Source: Annona cherimola
Taxonomy: Eukaryota > Streptophyta > Magnoliopsida > Magnoliales > Annonaceae
Assembly: GCA_030490835.1 (NCBI GenBank)
Contig: CM059972.1
Span: forward strand, 42,449,452 to 42,513,451
DNA: 64,000 nucleotides
Direction of reading: 5' to 3'
Each line of letters begins with the position of its first letter. The stretch's first letter is position 1. Of the stretch, positions 1 to 8,524 are shown piece after piece. The translations under genes and the position numbers were made by a program. Under the pieces are notes generated by a model, which was not told the origin of the DNA, made no database searches, and saw only the letters and a list, made by a program, of their open reading frames with translations.

Positions 1-741
1 CGAGCGCAAGAGGTGGTTGAATTTATCAAGCACAAAATCATCTACCGTTATGGTGTTCCCTATCGAATCACCTCAGATAATGGCACGCCATTCAAAAACG
101 ACAAAGTAAATCAGTTATGCCAAAAGTTTAGAATCAAACAAGTATTCTCATTGCCTTATTACCCATAAGGGAATGGTCAAGCAGAGGCATTTAACAAAAA
201 TATTATTCGAATCCTCAAAAGGACCACTGTGAAAAATAAGCGTGATTGGCACGAGAGGTTACCCGAAGCATTGTGGGCCTACAGAACCACATATCGAACT
301 GCAACGGGAGCAACACCATATTCGTTACTTTTTGGCATGGAGGCAGTTTTGCCAGTGGAAATTCAGTTAGCATCCTTAAGGGTTGCCATCCATTCTGGGT
401 TAACTACTGAACAACAAGCTAAACTTCGCTTCAACGAGCTCCAGGCACTAGACGAAAAACGAGTTCAAGCACGGCAACGGATCGAACTCTATCAAGCTCG
501 AATGGTCGAAGCATACAATAAAGTCATGAGGCATCGCTCATTCAAAAGAGGAGATTTGGTGCTAAAGTTACGCACAGAGCTTATGGCCGGGGGCAAACTT
601 ACCGGCAAATTCGAGCCTAAATGGGAAGAGCCTTACATCATTGAGAGGGTCCATGGAAATGGCACATATGAAGTTGTTAGTTGCGGAAATCAAATGAAAG
701 CAACCGTGAATGGGAACTACTTAAAAAGATACTATCCATGA
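1..741 (+). pseudogene. Ty3/gypsy (Tat-like) integrase, 3' end of pol
   Basis: Frame 1 is open from the window edge to a TGA at 739-741, apart from one in-frame TAA at 166-168. It encodes the later part of a retroviral-type integrase. Visible landmarks are the second catalytic Asp in ITSDNGTPF (about residues 22-30), the GNGQAEA stretch just after the stop, DWHERLPEALWAYRTT, TGATPYSLLFGMEAVLP, and a C-terminal end in LKRYYP. That set is typical of the Tat/Ogre-Retand branch of plant Ty3/gypsy elements (family knowledge). The stop replaces a Gln codon (CAA to TAA). The N-terminal zinc-binding domain and first catalytic Asp lie outside the window. Downstream DNA is probably this element's 3' untranslated region. 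Confidence 0.88.
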
Positions 742-974
742 AATTACAAAGAAAGTCATATATCAAAAGAATCTCTATAGCCTCCCTTGTAGAAGGAAGG
801 GACTCCTTCAAAACTCGAATGGAGTTCACTACATCAGCAGGAGAAACAGGTAACGGCTCTATCGATGTCAAATTCTCCCCGCCATGAGCATCATCATCAG
901 ATATTTCGACAACTAAGGCAGTTGTCAAAAAAAAAAAAAAGGGGTTTTCCCGTTCTTCTCGGTTTCTTGCGGAG
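742..974 (+). other. Retroelement 3' untranslated segment before the Argonaute copy
   Basis: No recognised gene. It begins right after the integrase stop and carries a 14-base A run at 927-940. An antisense frame is open through here (677-1075), with an acidic EISDDDAHGGEN stretch. Antisense ORFs are known in this position in some Tat elements, but I cannot match this one to a family. Confidence 0.4.
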
Positions 975-2541
975 ATGGAGGAGACGGAGACTGAGGAGAA
1001 AGCTTTGCCGCCACCCCCACTTGTCATACCCCCAAGCACGAAAAAAAGTCTCAATGAATCGAGTTCCAGTGGCAAAATCTAGCACTGGGCGGAAAGGTTT
1101 CTCTGTCTTATGAAGATGGTAAACCTATTGATGGCAAAGGTATCGGAAAAAAGATCATGGATAGAGTTCACCAGACTTATATTGATGACTTTCAGGGAAA
1201 GTACTTGGCTTATGATGGTGAGAAGAGCTTGTTTACAGTGGGGGCTCTTCCACAATAGAATTTTGAATTCAGTGTTGTGTCCTCAAACAAAGTTAGTGGG
1301 AATAGTAGTCCTCATGGTAATGACAGCCCCGGGGAGGGAGATCGGAAAAGGCAAAGGCGTTCGTATCAGATCAAGACTTTCAAAATTGAGATACGTTTTG
1401 CTGCCAAAATTCCAATGAAAGTTATTACAAACGCTCTGCGAGGACACGATTCCTAGAGTTCTCAAGAAGCCTTAAGGGTTCTAGATATGATCCTAAGGCA
1501 GCATGCTGCAAAGCAGGGTTGCCTTCTGGTTCGGCAGTCATTTTTTCACAATGATCCTAGTAACTTTGTTGACATTGGAGGTGGAGTTTTGGGTTGTCGT
1601 GGTTTTTATTCTAGCTTCCGAACCAGTCAAGGGGGCTTGTCTCTAAATATTGATGTGTCTACTACAATGATTATAAGGCCTGGCCCTGTCGATGAATTTC
1701 TGATGGCTAATCAAAATGTTAGAAATCATGGTGAAATTGATTGGGGAAAGGCAAAGAGAACTCTGAAGAATCTGGGGGTGAAAACAAGACCCTCGAATAT
1801 GGAATTTAAAATTGTAGGGCCAAGCGAGCTTCCATGCAACCAGTAAATGTTTACTTCGAAACAGAAAAATGAAAGAGGCGATAGCCCGTCTCAAACCATT
1901 GAGATTACAGTTTTCGATTATTTTGGAAAGCCAAAACGCCCCACTTACTATCCTGTTGAGCTCTGCTCTCTGGTTTCATTGCAAATCTCTATCAACTTTG
2001 CAAAGATCATCACTGATTGAAAAATCACGACAGAAACCACAAGAAAGGATGCAAACTTTAAGTAATGCATTAAGAAGCAGCAACTATGGTGCTGATGAAA
2101 TGCTGAAGACATGAGGTGTTTCGATCAATGGTAACTTCATTCAAGTAGAAGGCCATGTCTTGAATGCACCAAAGTTAGAAGTTGGCAATGATGAATTCTT
2201 TCTTAGAAATGGTCTATGGAATTTCAACAATAAGAAACTTGTGGACCCTCAAAAAAAAAAAAAAAGGAAAGATGGGCTATTGTAAACTTTTTTGCTCGCT
2301 GCGATGTTCGGTCTCTTGCTCATGATCTGCACAAATGTAGGGCGATGAAAGGCATTGTCATTGCAGAACCATTTGATTACTTTGAAGAAAATCCTCAATT
2401 TAGGCGTGCTCCACCTACTGTTAGGGTCGACAAGATGTTCGAAATCATTCAGTCAAAGCTTCTAGGAGCCCCTTAGTTTCTTCTCTATGTTTTGCTTGAG
2501 AGAAAGAATTGTAATATATATGGCCCATAAAAAAAAAAAAA
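975..2541 (+). pseudogene. AGO4-like: Truncated intronless copy of an AGO4-clade Argonaute
   Basis: Starting at ATG 975, an N-terminus with ALPPPPLVIPP is followed, in broken frames, by GEKSLFTVGALP (about 1220-1255), a longest open piece at 1487-1846 with ILRQHAAKQGCLLVRQSFF, CRGFYSSFRTSQGGLSLN and TTMIIRPGPVDEFLMANQN (linker into PAZ), then VEKSRQKPQERM-like sequence at about 2020-2055, RNGLWNFNNKKLV at about 2205-2240 and FRRAPPTVRVDKMF at about 2400-2445. This matches plant AGO4/6/9-type Argonautes, which load 24-nt siRNAs for RNA-directed DNA methylation. The native gene is about 900 residues with many introns; here the exons are joined. The match stops at a 13-base A run (2529-2541), so most of MID and all of PIWI, with its catalytic residues, is absent. 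Stops and frameshifts make it non-functional. It lies in the same orientation as the upstream integrase. Confidence 0.88.
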
Positions 2542-2645
2542 TCCCCATTACGCCATGAGTCAAGAGAAGCCTGCCAGACAACATGTCAGGAATCACGCCT
2601 CTACAAATAGCTTACAACGGCATAATTCCTGAGGGGGCATTTGAT
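2542..2645 (+). other. Possible polypurine tract and LTR start
   Basis: The tract GAGGGGGCA (2631-2639) is followed by TTGATGAG. This resembles the polypurine tract and TG start of a Tat-type 3' LTR, with the LTR beginning near 2642. No matching 5' LTR is in the window, so this is a guess from position and composition. Confidence 0.3.
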
Positions 2646-2649
2646 GAGA

Positions 2650-2745
2650 TATATTTTAAAAAAATATATATATAATAAATAAATAAATAAATAAATAAAA
2701 TAATCTGGAACCGTGAAGAGATATATATATATATATATATGATAG
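2650..2745. repeat. AT-rich microsatellites
   Basis: An A/TA-rich stretch contains about six tandem AAAT-type units at 2675-2700 and a TA dinucleotide run at about 2721-2742. Confidence 0.85.
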
Positions 2746-2927
2746 AATTATATGATGAGGATTCAAAGCAACAAAAAGGAAGATTTCTCCGCGATGGATT
2801 TTATTTCTGTGCTGCGGAAATTTTCTTCTCGGAATTATTTTCACGACGAGGCTATGGTCTTCTCCCGAACCGGCGGCCCAGCTAATCTCCCAGCAACCGA
2901 CGGCAGGAGCTGCAGCTCGTTGCGAAG

Positions 2928-3175
2928 GATTGCACTACCACAAAGAAAATTGGACGCGATAGAGATATAATAGGAGAAGTATCAAAGATCCATCAAGCGA
3001 TTCAGACTCTGGATAAGTCAATCTCGATGCTCCAGATGGAGTTGGCAGCAAGTCGTAGCGCACAGGAGATGTCCGCTCTTAAAGGTTCGACATCTATTCT
3101 CACGACGGGTATGCGAGGAAGAAGGCTTTTATTGTGATTGGAGTCAATACGGCATTTAGCAGCAGAAGCACGTGA
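2928..3175 (+). pseudogene. Fragment of a GT31 beta-1,3-galactosyltransferase
   Basis: Frame 2955 reads RDRDIIGEVSKIHQAIQTLD, then an LQMELAASRSAQE stretch. After one frameshift, frame 3113 reads KKAFIVIGVNTAFSSRS and ends at TGA 3173-3175. These are the stem region and the start of the catalytic domain of plant family GT31 galactosyltransferases, Golgi enzymes that add galactose to arabinogalactan proteins and other glycans. Only about 75 residues of a protein of about 400 are present, and the catalytic domain with its DxD motif is missing. Two parts normally separated by sequence and introns are adjacent, so this is a captured fragment and not a working gene. Confidence 0.72.
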
Positions 3176-3400
3176 GGAGGGGCAGCTCCGAAATTTCAAC
3201 AGCCCGCTTTGGCCTCATCTCCAAGCTCCAAGAACATTCCAAAACCGCATTCCGCAACAGTGCTGGTGTTGCTGGAACTCTCTGGCAACCGGCCACTTTA
3301 AAATCTCGTGTTTTCGGCTTCGCATCTTTGCAGAAGAATTCACAGCAGTCTCTTTTTCACAGTCCGTTGCGTAGTATAGAAGAGCCTTTGGCCTTCGTTC
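3176..3400 (+). other. Unrecognised gene-like segment between captured fragments
   Basis: This stretch is open in one frame (part of 3172-3522) and reads as Ser-, Arg- and Ala-rich sequence resembling an organelle targeting peptide. I do not recognise it. It sits between the galactosyltransferase and HOP fragments. Confidence 0.3.
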
Positions 3401-3595
3401 ATGACGGACGAAGCAAAAGCCAAAGGCAACGCAGCCTTTTCCACAGGCCGGTTCGAAGACGCCATCAAATTCTTCTCGAAAGCCATCGATCTCTCTCCTA
3501 CCAATTACGTTCTATACTTTAACCGCTGCCGCAGCCTCCCATTCTCAGCCAAAATAGCCAAAAAATTCTTCATGACATCAGAAAACCCAGCTTAA
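3401..3595 (+). pseudogene. HOP-like: N-terminal fragment of HOP/Sti1 co-chaperone
   Basis: The ORF starts MTDEAKAKGNAAFSTGRFED and continues AIKFFSKAIDLSPTNYVLYFNR, which is the first TPR repeat of the Hsp70-Hsp90 organising protein (HOP/Sti1), a cytosolic adaptor that passes clients between the two chaperones. Homology ends after about 46 residues; the remaining codons up to the stop do not look like HOP. The full protein is about 570 residues with three TPR domains. The break after NR could be the first exon boundary. It is a gene fragment inside the mosaic. Confidence 0.72.
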
Positions 3596-3726
3596 GAAAA
3601 GATCGTTTGCACAGCCTGGACTCTGGTCTGTTTAGGCACTGATAGATCCTTTACAAACTGGGAAAACAAAGCACTTTTCTTGGAAGCCTCAACAAGCTGC
3701 TGTTGCATAATTCCTTGAACTTTGAT
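3592..3726 (-). pseudogene. Antisense fragment of mitochondrial ATP synthase OSCP (subunit O)
   Basis: On the minus strand a frame from about 3726 down to TAA 3592-3594 reads EASKKSALFSQFVKDLSVP followed by KQTRVQAVQTIF. This resembles the conserved middle of the mitochondrial OSCP/delta subunit, which links F1 to the peripheral stalk. Only about 43 residues are present. It lies opposite in orientation to the neighbouring HOP and OEP24 fragments, which shows the mosaic was assembled from pieces in both directions. Confidence 0.5.
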
Positions 3727-4190
3727 TACTCGCAAATGACGGACGATCGGAGGATCTCTGTTGTTGCAGCAAGACGGATTCCGTGCTCAGAACCCTCTGA
3801 ATCAGAGCAACATTAGATCGAAGACGGCAAGCCAGCGCCATTGAGGCAGAGACGTGGAGAAACGAGATATAGATTATATATGCAGCTATTCGACGGCCAA
3901 TTGAAGGCGCACGCCAGCCAAAACCAAGAAGAAGACGAATGCGGAGCAGTAGAGGTCGGCCAGAGAGAACTCGGAGAAGGGCGGGACGCCATCGGCTGTG
4001 GGCCCCGCGTCGCTGGAGTCGTCAGCAGAAGGCTAAGAGAGGGTGGAGTGCGGCTGATGGGTCTGCTGGTGCTTGCGGTGGTCTTGCACCGGATGGGTTT
4101 CCGTCAAAAAATGGATCCGCAGCAGACCATTCTCCTCCGACTCCGCCCCCGCCTCCGTCTGTCCATTTCTCTCCCACAACCCTTCAAATC
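3727..4190. other. Spacer within the gene-fragment mosaic
   Basis: Moderately GC-rich sequence that I cannot assign. A minus-strand frame near 3730-3830 resembles an organelle presequence (Gln-, Ser- and Arg-rich), and 3841-4190 is part of a long open frame with no family I recognise. Confidence 0.3.
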
Positions 4191-4194
4191 CCTG

Positions 4195-4330
4195 GAAGAA
4201 GAAGAGGAGGAGGAGGGAGAAGAAGACATTGGTAATGATGTGAGAGAAGACCTGTCGGAGCTGACAAAGACGATCGGCCGCCAAATCTGGGGCGTCGCCT
4301 CCTTCCTTGCCCCTCTCCACAAAGTGGCAG
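4195..4330 (+). pseudogene. Possible BSD-domain protein fragment
   Basis: After an acidic run (EEEEEEEGEED) the frame reads VREDLSELTKTIGRQIWGVA followed by SFLAP. This resembles the stretch just ahead of the BSD domain in a group of plant BSD-domain proteins. The BSD domain itself is absent. The assignment rests on one motif and is tentative. Confidence 0.4.
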
Positions 4331-4422
4331 AGCCGCAGAAGGAGATAAAAAGGAAAAGCGTCGGCGACCATCTTCGCCCGCGCACGCCTCCTCAGCGTTC
4401 ATCCGCCCATCCTCTCGCCAAG

Positions 4423-4668
4423 ATGAAGGCTTCTGTAAAGTGCAGATACGCCGCCGAGAAGAGCAGCGCGGCTGCGACTCTCACCCTCAACGCCGGAGAC
4501 GTCAAGCTGCGAGCCTCCATGACTGACGCCACTATCGTCACCGGCCCGTCCTTCGACGGCTTGACTGTCTCCCTGGACAAGCCCGACGCTTTCATGATCG
4601 ACTACAACGTCCAAAAAAAAAAAAAAAAAAGATGTTAGATTTCAGTTCATGGACACGGTTCCGGCAAG
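4423..4668 (+). pseudogene. OEP24-like: N-terminal fragment of chloroplast outer envelope pore protein OEP24
   Basis: From ATG 4423 the frame begins MKASVKCRYAAEKSSAAATL, continues with NAGDVKLRASMTDATIV and FMIDYNV, and after an 18-base A run (4613-4630) resumes with DVRFQFMDTV. This matches the N-terminus of OEP24, a beta-barrel solute channel of the plastid outer envelope. About 75 of roughly 215 residues are present. The A run falls where relatives have Lys-Lys and has been lengthened. No intron is visible, and the sequence runs directly into EXO70-like coding sequence. Confidence 0.72.
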
Positions 4669-5390
4669 AAGCCCGTGCTGACCGAGGAGCCTTCTTCGGC
4701 ATCCGCCTATGATTTCCAGCATCTGAGCAACGCCACCAGCTCCCTCCAGCCTTCTCTCGACTCCGAGGCCATCGCCGACACCATCAAGTCTTTCTTTCCC
4801 ATGCCTTCCTCGTCGTCTTCCATTAATTTCCAGAGCTACCCACCCGACCCGCTGAACGAGATCCAGCGCCTGCAGTGGGAGCGCTTGAAAAAAAAAAGAG
4901 ATCGCCACGTGGATAAAGGCCTGCCGGCTCTGCATCGACGTCTTCCTCTCTGGCGAGCAGCGCTTCTGCGGGGCCGTCTTCGACAGACACCCATCCATCT
5001 CCTGCCATCTTATCGGCAACCTCGCCCGATGCGTCGTCGTCCAACTCCTCAGCTTCTCCGAAGCCGTCGCCAAGACGCAACGCTCTACCGAACGCCTCTG
5101 CAAGTTCGTGGACATGTACGAGCGACTCCACGACTTGGCCCCCACCGTGGAAAACTTCCCGGTCGCCTGCGCTCGAGGTAGGCTCGCGGAGGCCGTCCTC
5201 TCCATGTTTGTGGATCTGGAGAATTCCATCCGGAGCGACCAGGCGAAGACTCCCGTCCCCGGCGGAGAAGTCCACCCCCTCATCCGGTACGACATGAATT
5301 ACCTGAAATACGCCTGCGAATACAAGGACACGCTGGAGCAGGTGTTCCGAGAGCTTCAAGCTTCAGGAAAATACAAGCCCATTCTGCGTG
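4669..5390 (+). pseudogene. EXO70-like: EXO70 exocyst subunit fragment
   Basis: Two frames join across a 10-base A run (4888-4897). The first reads LNEIQRLQWERLKKK. The second continues with WIKACRLCIDVFLSGEQRFC, then CKFVDMYERLHDLAPTVE, PVPGGEVHPLIRYDMNYLKY and EYKDTLEQVF, ending near 5370. These are hallmark segments of plant EXO70, the exocyst subunit that tethers secretory vesicles at the plasma membrane; PGG.VHPLTRYVMNYL is the most conserved stretch. EXO70 genes are often intronless in plants, so absence of introns is not informative here. About 240 of more than 600 residues remain, and the C-terminal membrane-binding part is missing. Confidence 0.78.
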
Positions 5391-5625
5391 AAGACGGTTC
5401 CGCGGGAAAGTGGTTCCGCGCAAGTGTAGCTTGGCGCCCAAGCAAACGAAGTTCCGCGAAAATGCAGTTCCGTGGCAACGAAATCCCATGTGAAAGCAGT
5501 TCCGCGGGAAAGCATTTCCGGTGCAGTTCCGCGGGGAAGCGGTTCCGCGTGCAGTTCCGCGAGAAAGCGGTTCCGCGTGCAGTTCCGCGAGAAAGCGGTT
5601 CCGCGTGAATCCGGTTCCGCGGAAG
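5391..5625 (+). repeat. Degenerate GTTCCGCG repeat cluster
   Basis: The octamer GTTCCGCG or a close variant recurs about a dozen times, mostly 15-25 bp apart, in combinations such as GCAGTTCCGCGAGAAAGCG. It ends just upstream of a TATA box at about 5640, as a promoter-proximal element array would. Confidence 0.75.
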
Positions 5626-5639
5626 CTTGGCCAGAGTCC

Positions 5640-5648
5640 TATAAATAC
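5640..5648 (+). promoter_or_regulatory. TATA box of a probable retroelement LTR
   Basis: CTATAAATA is followed about 25-35 bp downstream by sequence that could hold a start site (CTTCTCAATGACGAG). The preceding GTTCCGCG cluster and following tandem repeats fit a U3-R-U5 order. Inferred from sequence only. Confidence 0.5.
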
Positions 5649-5725
5649 CCCACTCGGCTTCTCAATGACGAGAACGGAGAACAAGAGCTCTCCCGGGCTG
5701 AAGAGAGAACGTGAGTTCTCCAGAT

Positions 5726-6600
5726 ATATATATATATATATTATTTTTTTTTTCTTTCTTTTCTCTTAGTTAAAAAAAAGAGTTTCTTTCTTATATATAT
5801 ATATATATCTATATATATACATATATATTATTTTCAAAAACTACTTTTCCCAACGTGGATACTCCCCGATTGGCGGGTTGAATTGACACACGGGTTAAGT
5901 ATATTTTCTCTTTTAAAAATAAAACAAAAATATATATGTATATTATATATATATATCTATATATACATATATATATTATTTTCAAAAACTACTTTTCCCA
6001 ACGTGGATACTCCCCCGACTAGCGGGTTGAATTGACACACGGGTTAAGTATATTTTCTCTTTTAAAAATAAAATAAAAATATATATGTATATTATATATA
6101 TATATATATATCTATATATACATATATATATTATTTTCAAAAACTATTTTTCCCTACGTGGATACTCCCCGACTGGCGGGTTAAATTGACACACGGGTTA
6201 AGTATATTTTCTCTTTTAAAAATAAAATAAAGATATATATATGTATATTATAAATATATATCTATATATACATATATATATATATTATTTTCAAAAACTA
6301 CTTTTCCCAACGTGGATACTCCCCGACTGGCGGGTTGAATTGGCACACGGGTTAAGTATATTTTCTCTTTTAAAAAATAAAATAAAGATATATATATATG
6401 TATATTATAAATATATATCTATATATACATATATATTATTTTCAAAAAAACTACTTTTCCCAACGTGGATACTCCCCGATTGGCGGGTTGAATTGACACA
6501 CGGGTTAAGTATATTTTCTCCTTAAGAAATAAAAATAAATATATGAGTATTTTCTATATATAAAAATATATCAAAATATACATATATATTCAAAGGCGTC
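5726..6600 (+). repeat. Tandem repeat of about 150 bp, five copies
   Basis: A unit containing TTTTCAAAAACTACTTTTCC, AACGTGGATACTCCCC, a GGCGGGTT core, ACACGGGTTAAGTAT and an AT-rich tail starts at 5831, 5979, 6134, 6288 and 6439 (spacing 148-155 bp). A decayed relative lies at about 6790-6850. Length differences come mainly from the TA-rich tail. Confidence 0.93.
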
Positions 6601-6961
6601 CAAAAATTGAGATTTTGATTTCTAAGATTATATAAATACCCCGCGGGCCTCCAAAAATGAATATTTTGTCCCGCGGGCCTTCAAAAAATATATATATATA
6701 TGTATTTGCCCCACGGGCTCCAAAAAAATATATATATATATTTTTAGACTTTCAAAAATATATATATTATAAAAAAAGAATTTTCATATACTTTTGCCTG
6801 AGTAGATACTCCTCAAACAGTGGGTTAAGTTGATACGCAGGGCTAAGTACCTTTCTATTATATATATACATATATATATATATCAAAGAAAAAAAAATGA
6901 TGACCTCTTCACTCAATCCGAGCCTTAATGTCCGAGCAAGCCCAAGACGGCCAAAAACTCT

Positions 6962-7309
6962 TCAAAAAGCCCAAGATGGCACAAAAATCTCCAAAAAGCC
7001 CAAGATGGCTCGAAACCCTCCAAAAAGCCTAAGGTGGCCCAAAACCCTCCAAAAAGCCCAAGGTGGCTCAAAACCCTCCAAAAAGCCTAAGATGACTAAA
7101 AAATCTCCAAAAAGCCCAAGATGGCTCAAAACTCTCCAAAAAGCCCATGATGGCCTAAAAATCTCCAAAAAGCCCATGATGGCCTAAAAATCTCCAAAAA
7201 GCCCAAGATGGCTCAAAACTCTCCAAAAAGCCCATGATGGCCTAAAAATCTCCAAAAAGCCCAAGATGACACAAAAATCTCCAAAAATCCCAAGAAGGCC
7301 CAAACTCTT
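6962..7309 (+). repeat. Tandem repeat, 29 bp, twelve copies
   Basis: Units of the type CCAAAAAGCCCAAGATGGCT begin at 6962, 6991, 7020, 7049, 7078, 7107, 7136, 7165, 7194, 7223, 7252 and 7281, an unbroken 29-bp period. Substitutions such as CCTAAG/CCCAAG and GATGGCC/GATGGCT recur among units. Confidence 0.93.
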
Positions 7310-7420
7310 TTCAACAAGCCCAGTTGGGGCCCAAACCTTTTTAATTGTTCAAAAATGACCCAAACATACTTTTTAAATTCGGTTGAATCCATTTCTTGGT
7401 AAAACCACCCAATTGTTCAA

Positions 7421-7610
7421 TCCAGAGGCTGAAAGCGGGAGACGCTGGTTTCTTGTATAAGTACAGAAGCTGAAAGCGGGACACGCTGGTCTGCTGTGTA
7501 AATCCAGAGGCTGAATGCGGGAGACGCTGGTTTCTTGTATAAATACAGAAGCTGAAAGCGGGACACGCTGGTCTGCTGTGTAAATCCAGAAGCTAAGAGC
7601 GCACTTAGTT
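7421..7610 (+). repeat. Tandem repeat, 41 bp in 82-bp higher-order pairs
   Basis: The core CAGA(A/G)GCTGAAAGCGGGA recurs at 7421, 7462, 7503, 7544 and, decayed, 7585. Alternate units are most alike: one type continues GACGCTGGTTTCTTGTATAA, the other CACGCTGGTCTGCTGTGTAA. The true period is therefore 82 bp. Confidence 0.88.
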
Positions 7611-7695
7611 TGCTGTGTAGGGTCACTAGTGTAGCCGACGGGCCCCTCACTAGTTCCCAAAACCGAGTCATCGCTGGTCGACGGGCTAAGCGTAA

Positions 7696-7870
7696 ACTCA
7701 CATTTAAGACATGGCGCGTAGCGTCATGTATCTCATATTTAAGTCATGGCGCGCGGCGTCATGTACCTCATATTTAAGTCATGGCGCGCGGCGTCATGTA
7801 CTTCATATTTAAGATATGGCGCGTGGCGTCATATACCTCACATTCGACTCACGGCGCGGGGCGAAGTGTA
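7696..7870 (+). repeat. Tandem repeat, 35 bp, five copies
   Basis: ATGGCGCG(T/C)(A/G)GCGTCATG recurs with its start at 7711, 7746, 7781, 7816 and 7851, an exact 35-bp spacing. The first four units are nearly identical and the fifth is decayed. Confidence 0.92.
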
Positions 7871-8218
7871 CTCATTTATCTTTATATTTTTGTTAGACAC
7901 GATTTTTCGTGCACTTGTAAAGACGTAGAAGGATCTTCTACGCACTTCATTATTGTTAAGCATTTTTTTTATGGACCATTGTATTCAGCTCTTTTAATCA
8001 AGGGTTTTCTCGCTAGAGATGTAAAATCAGAATGTGGAACACAATGCAAAATATTTTTGTGATGTATTTTTCGGACTCGGTTAAAGAATTGGATGCTTTA
8101 AAATTTTGCTGGGAAATTAATTAAGCATTTATTCTCAAAGCCGCAGGGAAAACAATTTTACATTCAACCAAGAAAGAATGAATTTTGAAATATATTTTAT
8201 TTCTCACGAGGCCGGAAC
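7871..8218. other. Gene-free AT-rich DNA, probable LTR tail
   Basis: I see no gene. The sequence follows the tandem arrays without a visible break and ends abruptly at the copia LTR remnant at 8219. It may be the end of the Tat-like LTR. Confidence 0.35.
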
Positions 8219-8524
8219 AGTCGCAAACGAAGTCGACTCCAGCATTGACTTGAGAAGGCAAAAACACTCCAGAGTTGATTTTGGGGCACAAAAATACCGA
8301 AGTCGCAGACGAAGTCGACTCCAGTTACGACTTGGGTGAAGTCGCAGACGAAGTCGACTCCACCTGCGACTTGGGGAAGCAACGTTCGAATTTTTGAACG
8401 TTGGAACATTTATTGCGCGCCAACCACTTCTATAACGTTCAAATCTTCCCCATTCTATAAATAGACACTCAAGAAACGAGAATAAATATACCATATTGTC
8501 TAAAGAGAGAAAAGAAGTGCAAAC
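8219..8524 (+). mobile_element. Left part of an old copia LTR split by element 1
   Basis: This is the reverse complement of part of the element 1 LTR: the CGACTT array, an AACGTTCGAATTTTTGAACG stretch, and a TATA box (TATAAATA at about 8456-8463) reading on the plus strand. It stops at 8524 and continues at 26147. Its own 5' end is missing, and several hundred bases of the array are deleted relative to the intact LTRs. Confidence 0.85.
8520..8524. repeat. Target-site duplication of copia element 1, left copy
   Basis: CAAAC precedes the TGTTGG start at 8525. The same five bases follow the CCAACA end at 26142-26146. Confidence 0.92.

Noticed and set aside
677..1075. An antisense 132-codon ORF after the integrase
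   Set aside because: It overlaps the Argonaute start on the other strand. Antisense genes exist in this position in some elements, but I see no second copy or domain to support it.
3841..4638. A 265-codon ORF as a host gene
   Set aside because: It fuses unrelated captured pieces (BSD-like and OEP24) and reads through an A run; it is a chance chimera.
6962..7870. CRISPR-like array
   Set aside because: The 29- and 35-bp repeats are head-to-tail with no unique spacers, in a plant genome.
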